From NCBI GenBank assembly GCA_001298545.1, contig LJCX01000034.1, positions 124,001 through 188,000 on the forward strand: a DNA stretch of 64,000 nucleotides. Direction: 5' to 3'. Each line of letters starts with the position of its first letter. Positions within the stretch are counted from its first letter, which is position 1. The notes beneath the pieces are model-generated. The model did not search any database, had not been told where the DNA came from, and saw nothing but the letters and a program-made list of their open reading frames with translations. This DNA comes from Actinobacteria bacterium OV320 (lineage in GTDB: Bacteria > Actinomycetota > Actinomycetes > Streptomycetales > Streptomycetaceae). This document shows, in pieces, positions 41,229-49,922 of the stretch. Position numbers and translations under genes: made by a program.

Positions 41229-42551
41229 ATGGCGAACGATCCGCGCGACGCGGCGAACCCGATGCCCCGGTTTCCGGCAGACTTCCTGTGGGGCGTGTCC
41301 ACCTCCGCTCATCAGATCGAGGGCGCGGCGGACCAGCGCGAACCTTCGGTCTGGGACACCTTCACCGCCGCGCCGGGACGGGTGAAGGACGGCTCCACGG
41401 CGGCGGTGGCCTGCGACCACTACCACCGCTACCCCGAGGACGTGGCGCTCCTGTCGGGCCTGGGCGTGGACGCCTACCGCTTCTCGATCTCCTGGCCGAG
41501 GGTGAACTCGCCCGGCGGCCTCGACTTCTACGACCGGCTCGTCGACGAGCTGTGCGCGGCCGGGGTCCGCCCGGTCCCCACCCTCTTCCACTGGGACCTG
41601 CCGGTCCGGCTCGACTGGCTGGAGCGGGACACGGCGGCCCGTTTCGCCGAGTACGTGTCCGTGGTGGCCGGGCGTCTCGGTGACCGCGTGACGAAGTGGA
41701 TCACCGTCAACGAGCCCGCCGAGCACACCCTGTTGGGGCACGCCCTCGGCACCCACGCGCCCGGCAGGCAGCTGCTGTTCGACGCGCTCCCGGCCGCCCA
41801 CCACCAGCTGCTGGGACACGGCCTCGCCGTCCAGGCGCTGCGCGCGGCCGGCGCCACGGACATCGGCATCGCCAACTCGCACGGCCCGACCTGGCCGGCC
41901 TCCCGGGAACCCGCCGACGTGGAGGCGGCCGCCTTCTACGACCTCCTGCTGAACCGGCTGTTCGCGGAGCCCGTGCTGCTGGGCGAATACCCGGAAGGAC
42001 TCGGCGATCTGATGCCGGGGGACGTCCAGGCCGACCTCAAGGTGATCTCGGAGCCGCTCGACTGGTACGGGATCAACTACTACGCCCCGACGAAGGTGGG
42101 CGCCCCGCAGGGTACGGAGATCGAGTTCGGCGGCATCCGCATGCCGGCCGAACTGCCCTTCTCCGTCCAGCAGATAGAGGACGTCCCGGTGACGGACTTC
42201 GGCTGGCCGGTCGTCCCGGAGGGCCTGACGGAACTCCTCACCACCTTCCGCGACCGCTACGGCGACCGGCTCCCCCCGGTCGTCATCACGGAGAACGGCT
42301 GCAGCTACGAGGGCGTCGACGACCAGGAGCGCATCGCCTACCTGGACGGTCATCTGCGCGCCCTGCACCGGGCCGTGGAGGCGGGCGTCGACGTGCGCGG
42401 CTACTTCGTGTGGTCGCTGCTGGACAACTTCGAGTGGGCGGAGGGCTACGAGCGCCGCTTCGGCCTGGTCCACGTGGACTTCGAGACCCTGGCCCGGACC
42501 CCCAAGGCGTCGTACGCCTGGCTGCGGGACGTCCTGCGGGCGCAGAGATGA
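41229..42551 (+). CDS. Compact GH1 family beta-glucosidase
   Basis: Retaining glycoside hydrolase of 440 aa, cytoplasmic (no signal). FLWGVSTSAHQIEGA is the GH1 N-terminal signature; the acid/base is E162 in TVNEP and the nucleophile E355 in VVITENG. Loops are shorter than usual: the region after LFHWDLP goes to RLDWLERDT without the familiar GGW, and VNSPGGLDFY lacks the long PxG insertion. ATG 41229 has AAGGA 11 nt upstream; ATG 41217 and 41259 are alternatives. Coupled to a sugar-transporter-like MFS by ATGA, so it probably hydrolyses an imported beta-glycoside. Confidence 0.9.
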   Translation: MANDPRDAANPMPRFPADFLWGVSTSAHQIEGAADQREPSVWDTFTAAPGRVKDGSTAAVACDHYHRYPEDVALLSGLGVDAYRFSISWPRVNSPGGLDFYDRLVDELCAAGVRPVPTLFHWDLPVRLDWLERDTAARFAEYVSVVAGRLGDRVTKWITVNEPAEHTLLGHALGTHAPGRQLLFDALPAAHHQLLGHGLAVQALRAAGATDIGIANSHGPTWPASREPADVEAAAFYDLLLNRLFAEPVLLGEYPEGLGDLMPGDVQADLKVISEPLDWYGINYYAPTKVGAPQGTEIEFGGIRMPAELPFSVQQIEDVPVTDFGWPVVPEGLTELLTTFRDRYGDRLPPVVITENGCSYEGVDDQERIAYLDGHLRALHRAVEAGVDVRGYFVWSLLDNFEWAEGYERRFGLVHVDFETLARTPKASYAWLRDVLRAQR

Positions 42552-43807
42552 CGACGGCGGACAGGGCACCGGCGGCCGCGCTGGCCGAGCCCGTCGAGCG
42601 GGTCGGCCGGGGCTGGACCTCGGCCCTGTCCCTCGCCAACGGAGCGATCTGGGTGGGCTGGTACGGCCCCCTCCAGATCCTGCTGGCCTCCCAGGCCGAG
42701 GACTTCGCGCCCGGCTCGGGCATGTCGAAGGAGACGATGCTGGCCTGGGTGACGGGCGTGGGCGCGGTGGTGTCCCTGGCCGCGAACCCCCTCTTCGGCG
42801 CGCTGTCGGACCGTACGACCTCCCGCCGGGGCCGCCGTACGCCGTGGATCGTGGCGGGGACCGCGGGCGGCGCCCTCTCGCTCCTGCTGCTCGCGGGAGC
42901 GGACGGCGTCTGGACCATGGCGGCGGGCTGGTGCCTGGTCCAGCTGACGCTGAACGCGGCCTTCGCGGCGGTGACGGCCGCCGTCCCCGACCGGGTCCCC
43001 CGGCTCCAACGGGGCTCGGTCGGCGGCTGGCTGGGCGCCGCGCAGATCCTCGGCGTGGTCGGCGGCACCGGGCTCGCGACGGCCGCCGGGGGCGTCGGAG
43101 CGGGGTACGTGGCGTGCGCGGTGTTCACGACGCTGGGCGTGCTGCCGTACGTGCTCCGGTACGAGGATCTGCGGCTGGCCGAGGAGGACCGGCCGGCCTG
43201 GTCCTGGCGGGGCTTCGCGGCCGGGTTCTGGCTGAGCCCCCGCACCTACCCCGACCTGGGCTGGGCGTGGCTGACCCGTTTCCTGATGAACCTGAGCAAC
43301 GCGCTGGTGCTGCTGTACCTCCTCTACTACCTGCGCGACCGCCTGCACCACTCCGACCCCGAGCAGGGTGTGCTGATCCTGACCGCGGTGAACGGGCTGA
43401 CGCTGCTCGCCACGGTGGTCGTCGGGGGCGCCTGGTCGGACCGGGTCGGCAGGCGCAAGCCGTTCGTGATCTGGTCGGGCGTGCTGATGGCGGTGGCGAC
43501 GGCGGGACTGGCGGTCTGGCAGACCTGGCCGGGCGCGATCGTCGCGGCGGCGGTGCTGGGCGTCGGCTTCGGCGTGTTCACGTCGGTCGACTTCGCGCTG
43601 ATGACCGACGTGCTGCCGAAGGCCGGGGACCGGGGCAAGGACCTGGGCGTCATCAACGTGGCCAACGCCCTGCCCCAGGTCGCGGCCCCCGCCCTCGCCG
43701 CGCCGATCGTCGCCCACCTGGGCGGCTACCGGGTGCTGTACCTGGTGGCGGCGGCGGTCGGGCTGGCGGGAGCGGTGCTGGTGGGCCGGATCAGAGGCGT
43801 GGACTGA
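42548..43807 (+). CDS. MFS permease linked to GH1 glycosidase
   Basis: Inner-membrane 12-TM transporter of 419 aa. Motif GALSDRTTSRRGRRTPWI after TM2 is of the type in GPH/glycoside-related and SotB-like sugar transporters, and SDRVGRRKPF forms the central loop repeat. ATG 42548 overlaps the GH1 stop. Import of a glucoside or oligosaccharide for the neighbouring enzyme is inferred from context, not from binding residues. Confidence 0.85.
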   Translation: MTTADRAPAAALAEPVERVGRGWTSALSLANGAIWVGWYGPLQILLASQAEDFAPGSGMSKETMLAWVTGVGAVVSLAANPLFGALSDRTTSRRGRRTPWIVAGTAGGALSLLLLAGADGVWTMAAGWCLVQLTLNAAFAAVTAAVPDRVPRLQRGSVGGWLGAAQILGVVGGTGLATAAGGVGAGYVACAVFTTLGVLPYVLRYEDLRLAEEDRPAWSWRGFAAGFWLSPRTYPDLGWAWLTRFLMNLSNALVLLYLLYYLRDRLHHSDPEQGVLILTAVNGLTLLATVVVGGAWSDRVGRRKPFVIWSGVLMAVATAGLAVWQTWPGAIVAAAVLGVGFGVFTSVDFALMTDVLPKAGDRGKDLGVINVANALPQVAAPALAAPIVAHLGGYRVLYLVAAAVGLAGAVLVGRIRGVD

Positions 43808-43828
43808 GCATCGGGGCCGGGCCGGCCG

Positions 43829-44692
43829 TCAGAGGGCTCCGGCGTCCCGGGCCGCGTAGACGCTGGGGTACAGCGGGCGGAAGCCGAGTTCGCGGCGGAT
43901 GCGTTCGGTGGAGGTCAGCTGGAAGAACGGGTCGGGGTCGGTGCGCTCGTAGAGCTCGGCGGGCACCTCGACCCCGTTGAGCTGGTGCAGTTCGACCGCC
44001 GTGACGGGGGCGTCGTCGGCGATGTTGTAGGCCCGTCCCGCGGCTCCCGGCGCGTGCAGGAGACGCAGCAGTCCCTGGGCGACGTCCACGTGATGGACCA
44101 TGTGCAGCCGCTGCGCCGCCGCCCAGTCGCCGGCCCACATCAGCGACTGGGCGAGGTGCGGATCGCCCTCGCCGTAGACGAAGGCGAGACGGCCGACGCG
44201 CACGTCCAGGCCGTCCAGCGCGAACAGCTCCCGCTCGGCCACCCCCTTCGCCTCGGGGTAGGCGCCCCACATCGCGCCGCCGCCGGGCCGGACCTCGTCG
44301 TCCTCGACCAGCGGGCGGCCCCGCCCGAGGCCGTACACCAGTCCCGTGCTGACCTGCACGAAGCGCCGCACACCCGAGGCCAGCGCGGCGCGGCCCAGTT
44401 CCACCGCCGCGTCCCGGTTGACGGCCCACGCCTCCTCGTCCGGCACCCCGCGGAAGGACGCCGCGACATTCACGACCGCGTCCACCCCGGCCACCGCCTT
44501 GCCGAGCACCTCCGTGTCCCGCAGATCCCCGAGCACGACCTCGGCTCCCAGCTCCGCGAACCGCTCCCCGCGTGCCGCGTCCCGCACCAGGACCCGCACC
44601 TTCTCCCCCGCCGCGGCCTGCGCCAGCAGCCTCGGCACGAAGCGCCGGCCGACCTGTCCCGTCGTACCCGTCACCAGTGTCAACATCGTCAT
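43829..44692 (-). CDS. NAD(P)-dependent epimerase/SDR-family protein
   Basis: 287 aa. Extended-SDR features: TGTTGQVGRRFVPRLLA nucleotide loop, GDLRDTEVL, NVAASFRG, and the YPEAK catalytic Tyr-Lys with upstream VSTGLVYG serine. The C-terminal portion has the substrate-domain style ERIRRELGFRPLYPS. Reaction may be epimerisation, reduction or NAD(P)-sensing. ATG 44692 begins MTMLTLVTG; ATG 44686 is close behind. Divergent from an MmyB-like regulator, a very common Streptomyces pairing, so it is probably repressed by it. Confidence 0.88.
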   Translation of the reverse strand: MTMLTLVTGTTGQVGRRFVPRLLAQAAAGEKVRVLVRDAARGERFAELGAEVVLGDLRDTEVLGKAVAGVDAVVNVAASFRGVPDEEAWAVNRDAAVELGRAALASGVRRFVQVSTGLVYGLGRGRPLVEDDEVRPGGGAMWGAYPEAKGVAERELFALDGLDVRVGRLAFVYGEGDPHLAQSLMWAGDWAAAQRLHMVHHVDVAQGLLRLLHAPGAAGRAYNIADDAPVTAVELHQLNGVEVPAELYERTDPDPFFQLTSTERIRRELGFRPLYPSVYAARDAGAL

Positions 44693-44769
44693 CCACTCCT
44701 CTTCGTCCGGTGTTCGCCGGTGCCACCAGCCTCGGACGGAGCCGGGACGACCGGGAGAGACCCGTCGAT

Positions 44770-44796
44770 CAGGGGACCGGCAGTCCCTGGATAAGA
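44770..44796. promoter_or_regulatory. Operator/promoter between SDR and MmyB-like regulator
   Basis: CAGGGGAC (44770-44777) and GTCCCTG (44783-44789) form an imperfect dyad running into GGATAAGA (44789-44796), the same octamer as beside the other MmyB-like regulator at 4269-4276. Likely binding region for the adjacent regulator. Confidence 0.5.
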
Positions 44797-44822
44797 CGGG
44801 CGGCCTGCCGCAGCCTGGAGGG

Positions 44823-45686
44823 GTGAACCGAACCGAACTCGCCGACTTCCTGCGCCGCGGCCGGGCCCGTCTGACCCCGTCCGACGTGGGTCTGATGCCA
44901 GGGGCCCGCCGCCGTACGCCCGGACTGCGCCGCGAGGAGGTGGCCCAGCTGGCGGGCATGTCGGTCGACTACTACACGCGCCTGGAACAGTGCCGCGGCC
45001 CGCGCCCGTCCCGCCAGATGCTGACGGCGCTGGCCCGCGCCCTGCGCCTCACCGAGGACGAGCGCGACCACCTGTTCCACCTGACCGGCGAGGAGCCCCC
45101 GCGCCGCGAGACGGCGTCGGCGCACGTCCCGCCCGGCCTGATGCTGGTCCTGGACCGTCTGCACGACACCCCGGCGCAGGTCGTGACCGACTGCGGCGAG
45201 GTCCTGGCCCAGAACGCGATGGGCAGGGCGCTGACCCGCGATGTGATGTCCCGCCCCCGGCGCGAGCGCAACCTGCTCCGTCTCTACTTCCTGGATCCGC
45301 AGGCCCGCAACCTGTTCCCGGAGGAGGACCGGCCGGACCACGCCCGCGCCCAGGTGGCCAACCTGCGCGCCGTGACCGCCGCCCGCCCCGACGACCCCGA
45401 ACCGGCCGCGCTGGTCGCCGAACTCCGTTCATCGAGCGAGGAGTTCGCCCGCCTCTGGGACGAACACGAGGTGTCCCTGCGCCACAAGGCGACGAAACGC
45501 TTCCTGCACCCGCTGGTCGGCCTGCTGGAACTGGACTGCGAGGTCCTCCTCAGCCACGAGCACCACCAACTCCTGGTCATCCACACGGCCCGCCCGGGCA
45601 CGGAGGCCTACGAACGGCTCCAGTTGCTCCGGGTGGTGGGGTTGCAGGACTTCACCCACAGCGGGGTGGAGGCCGGCGGTCACTGA
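44823..45686 (+). CDS. MmyB-like XRE-family transcriptional regulator
   Basis: 287 aa. HTH and family hallmark ELADFLRRGRARLTPSDVGL, GARRRTPGLRREEVAQLAGM, YYTRLEQ are followed by the MmyB ligand-binding domain (LDRLHDTPAQVVTDCGEVLAQN, KRFLHPLVGLLELDCEVLL). GTG 44823 lies just after GGAGG. Same family as the regulator at 3165-4208 but without its repetitive N-terminal extension. Divergent from the SDR gene, presumably its target. Confidence 0.9.
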   Translation: MNRTELADFLRRGRARLTPSDVGLMPGARRRTPGLRREEVAQLAGMSVDYYTRLEQCRGPRPSRQMLTALARALRLTEDERDHLFHLTGEEPPRRETASAHVPPGLMLVLDRLHDTPAQVVTDCGEVLAQNAMGRALTRDVMSRPRRERNLLRLYFLDPQARNLFPEEDRPDHARAQVANLRAVTAARPDDPEPAALVAELRSSSEEFARLWDEHEVSLRHKATKRFLHPLVGLLELDCEVLLSHEHHQLLVIHTARPGTEAYERLQLLRVVGLQDFTHSGVEAGGH

Positions 45687-45811
45687 GGCGACCGGTGTCC
45701 GGGTGGCCCAGGCGCCCCACCGCGTCGCATCACCCGAGGGCCGCTGTTTGGGCATACGCCCCCATCGGGCATCACCCGGCTGCTGGAAACGCCGCGCACG
45801 GCGAACGGGGG

Positions 45812-46081
45812 GTGCGCAATGCGGCGCAGGCCCCGCCGGACGGGTCCACGACACCTGACCTCGCCGACGACCTCGCCGACGCGGCCCGGCGGCGGGAACC
45901 CACCGCGAAGGAGCGCGAGCACGCCGTGTCCGAGATCGCCGCCCTGACCGCCGCCCGCTCCGACCGGGCCTTCGCCCTGAGCGCCCTGCTCCTCGCGGCA
46001 CTGGCGACCGTCCCGCTCGGTCCTGGCGACGAGGGCGACGAGAGCGACGAGGGCGACGACACACGACCGGGGAGGGTCTGA
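45812..46081 (+). CDS. Small single-TM protein coupled to the next gene
   Basis: About 89 residues. An acidic/charged N-terminal part with helical DLADDLADAARRREPTAKE leads to ALTAARSDRAFALSALLLAALATVPLG, one TM near the C-terminal half, and an acidic tail (GDEGDESDEGDD). The stop overlaps the ATG of the next gene (TGATG). The Shine-Dalgarno before GTG 45812 is weak, so the start is uncertain. No family recognised; membership in a membrane pair with the next gene is inferred from the coupling. Confidence 0.55.
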   Translation: MRNAAQAPPDGSTTPDLADDLADAARRREPTAKEREHAVSEIAALTAARSDRAFALSALLLAALATVPLGPGDEGDESDEGDDTRPGRV

Positions 46082-47028
46082 TGCGCGTCGACAGCTGGGG
46101 GCTGGAACTGGTCTGTGTCTGCTACCTGTTGATCGTCTACATCACCAGCCGGGGGCTGATAGCCGCACCCCGCTACCGACTGCTGCAGGCGCGGCTGCGG
46201 GACTGCCGGGCGCGGGCCGAGTATCTGGACGGTACCTGTGGTGACGGCTCGCCGGAGAAGGCAGCGGTGGCTGCCGTGACAGGGCGGTTGGCGGATCTTG
46301 AGCAGGGCGGCACGGTGGTGTGGCGGCTGAGTTCCCGGTACGGGGTGATCGCGATCCCCCTCTCGAAGCTCGCCGCGGCCTGGCGCGCGCTGCACGCCTC
46401 GGAGCGCCGGCTCCTCGGGGCCGAACCTCTGGAGGAGGTTCTCGCGCAACGGGAGTTGCTGCTGATCCAGCTCGCCTCGACGGCCGATCCGGTCGATGCG
46501 GAGCTGGCCGCGAAGCTCGCCGCCGCCGAGACCGGCTCGACGCGGGCACGGGCCCTGGTGCTGGCCGCCGCGCAGCGCGTCCACGACCTCGAGGACGAGG
46601 CGGCCGAGCGGGACTACGACCAGCAGCGCATCGCCCTGTGGCTGGCGCTGACCGGACTGTGCGCGATCCTGCTGATCGGCAGGGTGCTCGACCACCGGGA
46701 AACGATGCTGCTCGGCGCGCTGGGCGGCTTTCTGTCCCCTGTCATCGGGGCGATGCGCTCCCAGCGGTCCTCGTCCTGGGGTGTGCTGGTCCTCGCGCCG
46801 GTGGGCGGTGCCCTCGCCGCGATCGGCGGCCTGCTGCTCGTGCGCATGCTCGCCGACCCGGATCTGAACCTCCTGGGCCAGGTCTTCTACGAGAACTCCT
46901 GGAACGCCCCTGCCCGCCCGATCGCTCTGGCCACCGCCCTGCTCTTCGGCTTCTCGGGCACCCTGTTCTCGCGGCTGGCCCTCGCGGCCACCGGCCAGCT
47001 CTCCGCGCCGGCGCCCCGGCCGGTATGA
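46081..47028 (+). CDS. Multi-TM membrane protein of unknown function
   Basis: 315 aa. One TM opens the protein (LELVCVCYLLIVYITSRG), then about 150 residues of soluble helical, Leu/Ala/Arg-rich sequence with a coiled-coil look (LEEVLAQRELLLIQLAS, AQRVHDLEDEAAERDYDQQ), and finally about four TM segments from residue 180 on. That large intracellular helical insert between TM1 and TM2 is distinctive. Coupled by TGATG to the small protein upstream. No function recognised. Confidence 0.65.
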   Translation: MRVDSWGLELVCVCYLLIVYITSRGLIAAPRYRLLQARLRDCRARAEYLDGTCGDGSPEKAAVAAVTGRLADLEQGGTVVWRLSSRYGVIAIPLSKLAAAWRALHASERRLLGAEPLEEVLAQRELLLIQLASTADPVDAELAAKLAAAETGSTRARALVLAAAQRVHDLEDEAAERDYDQQRIALWLALTGLCAILLIGRVLDHRETMLLGALGGFLSPVIGAMRSQRSSSWGVLVLAPVGGALAAIGGLLLVRMLADPDLNLLGQVFYENSWNAPARPIALATALLFGFSGTLFSRLALAATGQLSAPAPRPV

Positions 47029-47066
47029 GCGGCCGGGGGTGACAGCCCGGGCAGCCGGGGCCCGGA

Positions 47067-47158
47067 AGCCCCGGTCCTCAGAACCCCAGAGCCCCGGTTC
47101 TCAGAACCCCAGAGCCCCGGTTCTCAGATCCCCAGAGCCCCGGTTCTCAGAACCCCAG
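47067..47158. repeat. 23-bp tandem repeat (x4) derived from the era 3' end
   Basis: Units of AGCCCCGGTTCTCAGAACCC plus CAG run at 47067-47089, 47090-47112, 47113-47135 and 47136-47158, with one or two changes each. The last copy contains the era stop codon (47147-47149) and its C-terminal codons. Each unit holds the palindromic core GGTTCTCAGAACC, so the array can form several small hairpins after era. Confidence 0.85.
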
Positions 47159-48100
47159 CTTGCGCAGCTGCTTCGGGTCGCGCTGCCAGTCCTTCGCGAC
47201 CTTCACGTGCAGGTCGAGGAAGACGGGTGTGCCGAGCAGGGCTTCGATCTGCTTGCGGGACTTGATGCCCACGTCCTTCAGGCGCTTGCCCTTGGGGCCG
47301 ATGATGATGCCCTTCTGGCTGGGGCGCTCGATGTAGATGTTCGCGTGGATGTCGAGCAGCGGCTTGTCCGCCGGACGGTCCTCGCGCGGGAGCATCTCCT
47401 CGACGACCACCGCGATGGAGTGCGGGAGCTCGTCCCGGACGCCCTCCAGCGCCGCCTCGCGGATCAGCTCGGCGACCATCACCTGCTCGGGCTCGTCCGT
47501 CAGGTCGCCCTCGGGGTAGAGCGGCGGGCTCTCCGGGAGCATCGGGGCGAGCAGGTCCGCCAGCAGTCCGACCTGCTGGTCGCCGACCGCCGAGACCGGC
47601 ACGATCTCCGCCCACTCGAACCCCAGCTCCTTGCCGAGCTGGTCGATCGCGATGAGCTGCTCGGCGAGCGTCTTGGAGTCCACCAGGTCGGTCTTCGTCA
47701 CGACCGCGACCTTCGGGGTCCGCTTGATCCCGGCCAGCTCCTTGGCGATGAAGCGGTCGCCGGGGCCCAGCTTCTCGTTGGCCGGCAGGCAGAAGCCGAT
47801 GACGTCGACCTCGGCCCAGGTGGCGCGCACGACGTCGTTGAGCCGCTCGCCGAGCAGGGTGCGCGGCTTGTGCAGGCCCGGTGTGTCGACCAGGATCAGC
47901 TGGGCGTCAGGGCGGTGCACGATGCCCCGCACCGTGTGCCGGGTGGTCTGGGGACGGTTGGAGGTGATCGCCACCTTCTTCCCGACCAGAGCGTTCGTGA
48001 GGGTGGACTTGCCCGCGTTGGGACGGCCCACGAAGCAGGCGAAGCCGGCGCGGTGGATGGCCTCGGCCGACTGCTCGGATGACTGGTTACGAACGCTCAT
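47147..48100 (-). CDS. era: GTPase Era
   Basis: Essential 16S rRNA-maturation and 30S-assembly GTPase. 317 aa. G1 GRPNAGKST, switch region TTRHTVRGI, G3 DTPGL, G4 TKTD and the C-terminal KH domain (IYIERPSQKGIIIGPKGKRLKDVG) are all intact. ATG 48100 has GGGAG about 10 nt upstream; ATG 48109 is possible. In many actinobacteria era follows phoH, ybeY, the CNNM gene and a cytidine-deaminase-like gene; here a 5.2-kb block intervenes. The stop codon is inside a 23-bp tandem repeat. Confidence 0.96.
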   Translation of the reverse strand: MSVRNQSSEQSAEAIHRAGFACFVGRPNAGKSTLTNALVGKKVAITSNRPQTTRHTVRGIVHRPDAQLILVDTPGLHKPRTLLGERLNDVVRATWAEVDVIGFCLPANEKLGPGDRFIAKELAGIKRTPKVAVVTKTDLVDSKTLAEQLIAIDQLGKELGFEWAEIVPVSAVGDQQVGLLADLLAPMLPESPPLYPEGDLTDEPEQVMVAELIREAALEGVRDELPHSIAVVVEEMLPREDRPADKPLLDIHANIYIERPSQKGIIIGPKGKRLKDVGIKSRKQIEALLGTPVFLDLHVKVAKDWQRDPKQLRKLGF

Positions 48101-48189
48101 GGCCCCCATTCTCCCTGATCCACGAAGCCCCGCCGTACACACGAGCGGCAGCACCCTCCACCGTGAGCCGCCGGAAACCTCCACGCAAC

Positions 48190-48227
48190 GAAACGTCACG
48201 GAAACACACCTGTACGCGACCGGAAAC
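48190..48227. promoter_or_regulatory. GlnR-box-like array upstream of amtB
   Basis: Pentamers GAAAC (48190), GAAAC (48201), GTACG (48212) and GAAAC (48223) recur every 11 bp, with 6-nt gaps. That matches the geometry of the GlnR box gTnAC-n6-GaAAC repeated twice, with the first and third sites degenerate. It lies 48-85 bp before the amtB start, where nitrogen control would be expected. Confidence 0.6.
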
Positions 48228-48274
48228 CGGGAGCGGTGAACCTCTGACGAGCCCCCGCATCGTTGGAGACTCCC

Positions 48275-49585
48275 GTGACTCTGGCCGCCGCCCCCGCGAA
48301 CACCGGCGACACCGCCTGGCTGCTCGCCGCCACCGCCCTCGTCCTGCTGATGACCCCGGGTCTCGCCCTCTTCTACGGAGGCATGGTCCGCACGAAGAGC
48401 GTCCTCAACATGCTCATGATGAGTTTCGTGTCGATCGCGCTGGTCACGGTGGTGTGGCTGACGGCCGGGTACTCGCTCGCGTTCGGCGACGACGTCGGGG
48501 GCGGGCTGATCGGCGGCCTCGAGCACGCCGGGATGGCGGGCCTCGGCCCGGACAGCGTGCAGGGCACGGTCCCCACCCTCCTGTTCGCCACCTTCCAGCT
48601 CACCTTCGCGATCATCACGGCCGCCCTGATCAGCGGCGCGATCGCGGACCGGGCGAAATTCGGCGCCTGGCTGGTCTTCGTGCCGGTCTGGGCGCTCCTC
48701 GTATACGTTCCCGTGGCGCACTGGGTGTGGGGCCCCGGTGGCTGGATCCTCGACCGGCTCGGCGCCCTCGACTTCGCCGGCGGTCTCCCCGTCGAGATCA
48801 CCTCGGGTGCCTCGGGCCTGGCGTTGTGCCTGGTCCTGGGCCCGCGCCTGGGCTTCAAGAAGGACGCGATGCGTCCGCACAACCTGCCCATGGTGATGCT
48901 GGGCGCGGGTCTGCTCTGGTTCGGCTGGTTCGGCTTCAACGCGGGCTCGGCACTGGGCGCGAACGGCCTGGCGGCGGCCGCCTTCCTCAACACCCTCGCC
49001 GCGGGCTGCACCGGTCTGCTCGGCTGGCTCTTCGTCGAGCAGCGGCGCGACGGCCATCCGACGACGCTGGGCGCGGCGTCCGGCGCGGTCGCGGGCCTGG
49101 TGGCCATCACGCCCTCCTGCGGCTCGGTCTCCCTGCTCGGCGCCCTGGCCGTCGGCCTCGCGGCCGGTGTCGTCTGCTCCTATGCGGTGAGCTGGAAGTT
49201 CAAGCTGAACTACGACGACTCCCTCGACGTGGTGGGGGTCCACCTGGTCGGCGGGATCATCGGCACGCTGCTCATCGGCGTCTTCGCGGTGGACACCATG
49301 ACCGGCGGCGCCGAGGGTCTCCTCTACGGCGGCGGCCTCGGCCAGCTCGGCAGGCAGCTGGTCGCCGTGGTCGTCGTGGGGGCGTACGCCTTCACCGTCA
49401 CGTACGGCATCGCCAAGGTGCTCGACAAGGCGATCGGCCTGCGCGCGCACGAGGACCACGAGCACACCGGCCTGGACCTTACGGTGCACGCCGAGACGGC
49501 ATACGATCACGGCGTCCTGGGCCACGGCGCCCCGGTCGGCTCGCACTCCGTCCTCTCCGCCCAGAAGGTCAAGCCACAGGAATGA
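48275..49585 (+). CDS. amtB: Ammonium transporter
   Basis: Inner-membrane channel for NH3/NH4+ uptake in nitrogen limitation. 436 aa, 11 TM segments. Amt signatures: DTAWLLAATALVLLMTPGLALFYGGMVR-type TM1 (Leu/Phe-gate), the first pore His in PVAHWVWGPGGW, WFGWFGFNAGSA, and the second pore His in VVGVHLVGGIIG. GTG 48275 has GGAG 7 nt upstream. Coupled to a PII protein gene by ATGA; a GlnR-box-like array precedes it. Unlike the amtB-glnK-glnD operon of Streptomyces, no glnD follows here, suggesting an additional amtB-glnK copy. Confidence 0.93.
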   Translation: MTLAAAPANTGDTAWLLAATALVLLMTPGLALFYGGMVRTKSVLNMLMMSFVSIALVTVVWLTAGYSLAFGDDVGGGLIGGLEHAGMAGLGPDSVQGTVPTLLFATFQLTFAIITAALISGAIADRAKFGAWLVFVPVWALLVYVPVAHWVWGPGGWILDRLGALDFAGGLPVEITSGASGLALCLVLGPRLGFKKDAMRPHNLPMVMLGAGLLWFGWFGFNAGSALGANGLAAAAFLNTLAAGCTGLLGWLFVEQRRDGHPTTLGAASGAVAGLVAITPSCGSVSLLGALAVGLAAGVVCSYAVSWKFKLNYDDSLDVVGVHLVGGIIGTLLIGVFAVDTMTGGAEGLLYGGGLGQLGRQLVAVVVVGAYAFTVTYGIAKVLDKAIGLRAHEDHEHTGLDLTVHAETAYDHGVLGHGAPVGSHSVLSAQKVKPQE

Positions 49586-49920
49586 AGCTCATCACCGCGA
49601 TCGTCAAGCCCTACCGCCTCGACGAGGTCAAGACGGCTCTCCAGGAGCTCGGCGTGCACGGCCTGACCGTGACCGAGGCCAGCGGCTACGGCCGGCAGCG
49701 CGGCCACACCGAGGTGTACCGGGGCGCCGAGTACCAGGTCGACCTCGTGCCCAAGGTGCGCATCGAGGTCGTCGTCGACGACGCGGAGTCCGAGGCCGTG
49801 ATCGACGCGGTGGTGCTGGCCGCACGGACCGGGAAGATCGGGGACGGGAAGGTCTGGGCCGTGCCGGTCGAGACGGTCGTGCGGGTGCGGACGGGGGAGC
49901 GGGGGCCCGACGCGCTTTAG
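49582..49920 (+). CDS. glnK: Nitrogen regulatory PII protein
   Basis: 112-aa trimeric signal protein that senses ATP/ADP and 2-oxoglutarate and blocks AmtB when nitrogen is plentiful. The N-terminal MKLITAIVKPYRLDEVK, T-loop with Y51 (EYQVDL; site of uridylylation or adenylylation) and the B-loop TGKIGDGKVW are all present. Translationally coupled to amtB. The gene ends 2 bp before the convergent DUF916 gene. Confidence 0.95.
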   Translation: MKLITAIVKPYRLDEVKTALQELGVHGLTVTEASGYGRQRGHTEVYRGAEYQVDLVPKVRIEVVVDDAESEAVIDAVVLAARTGKIGDGKVWAVPVETVVRVRTGERGPDAL

Positions 49921-49922
49921 CG

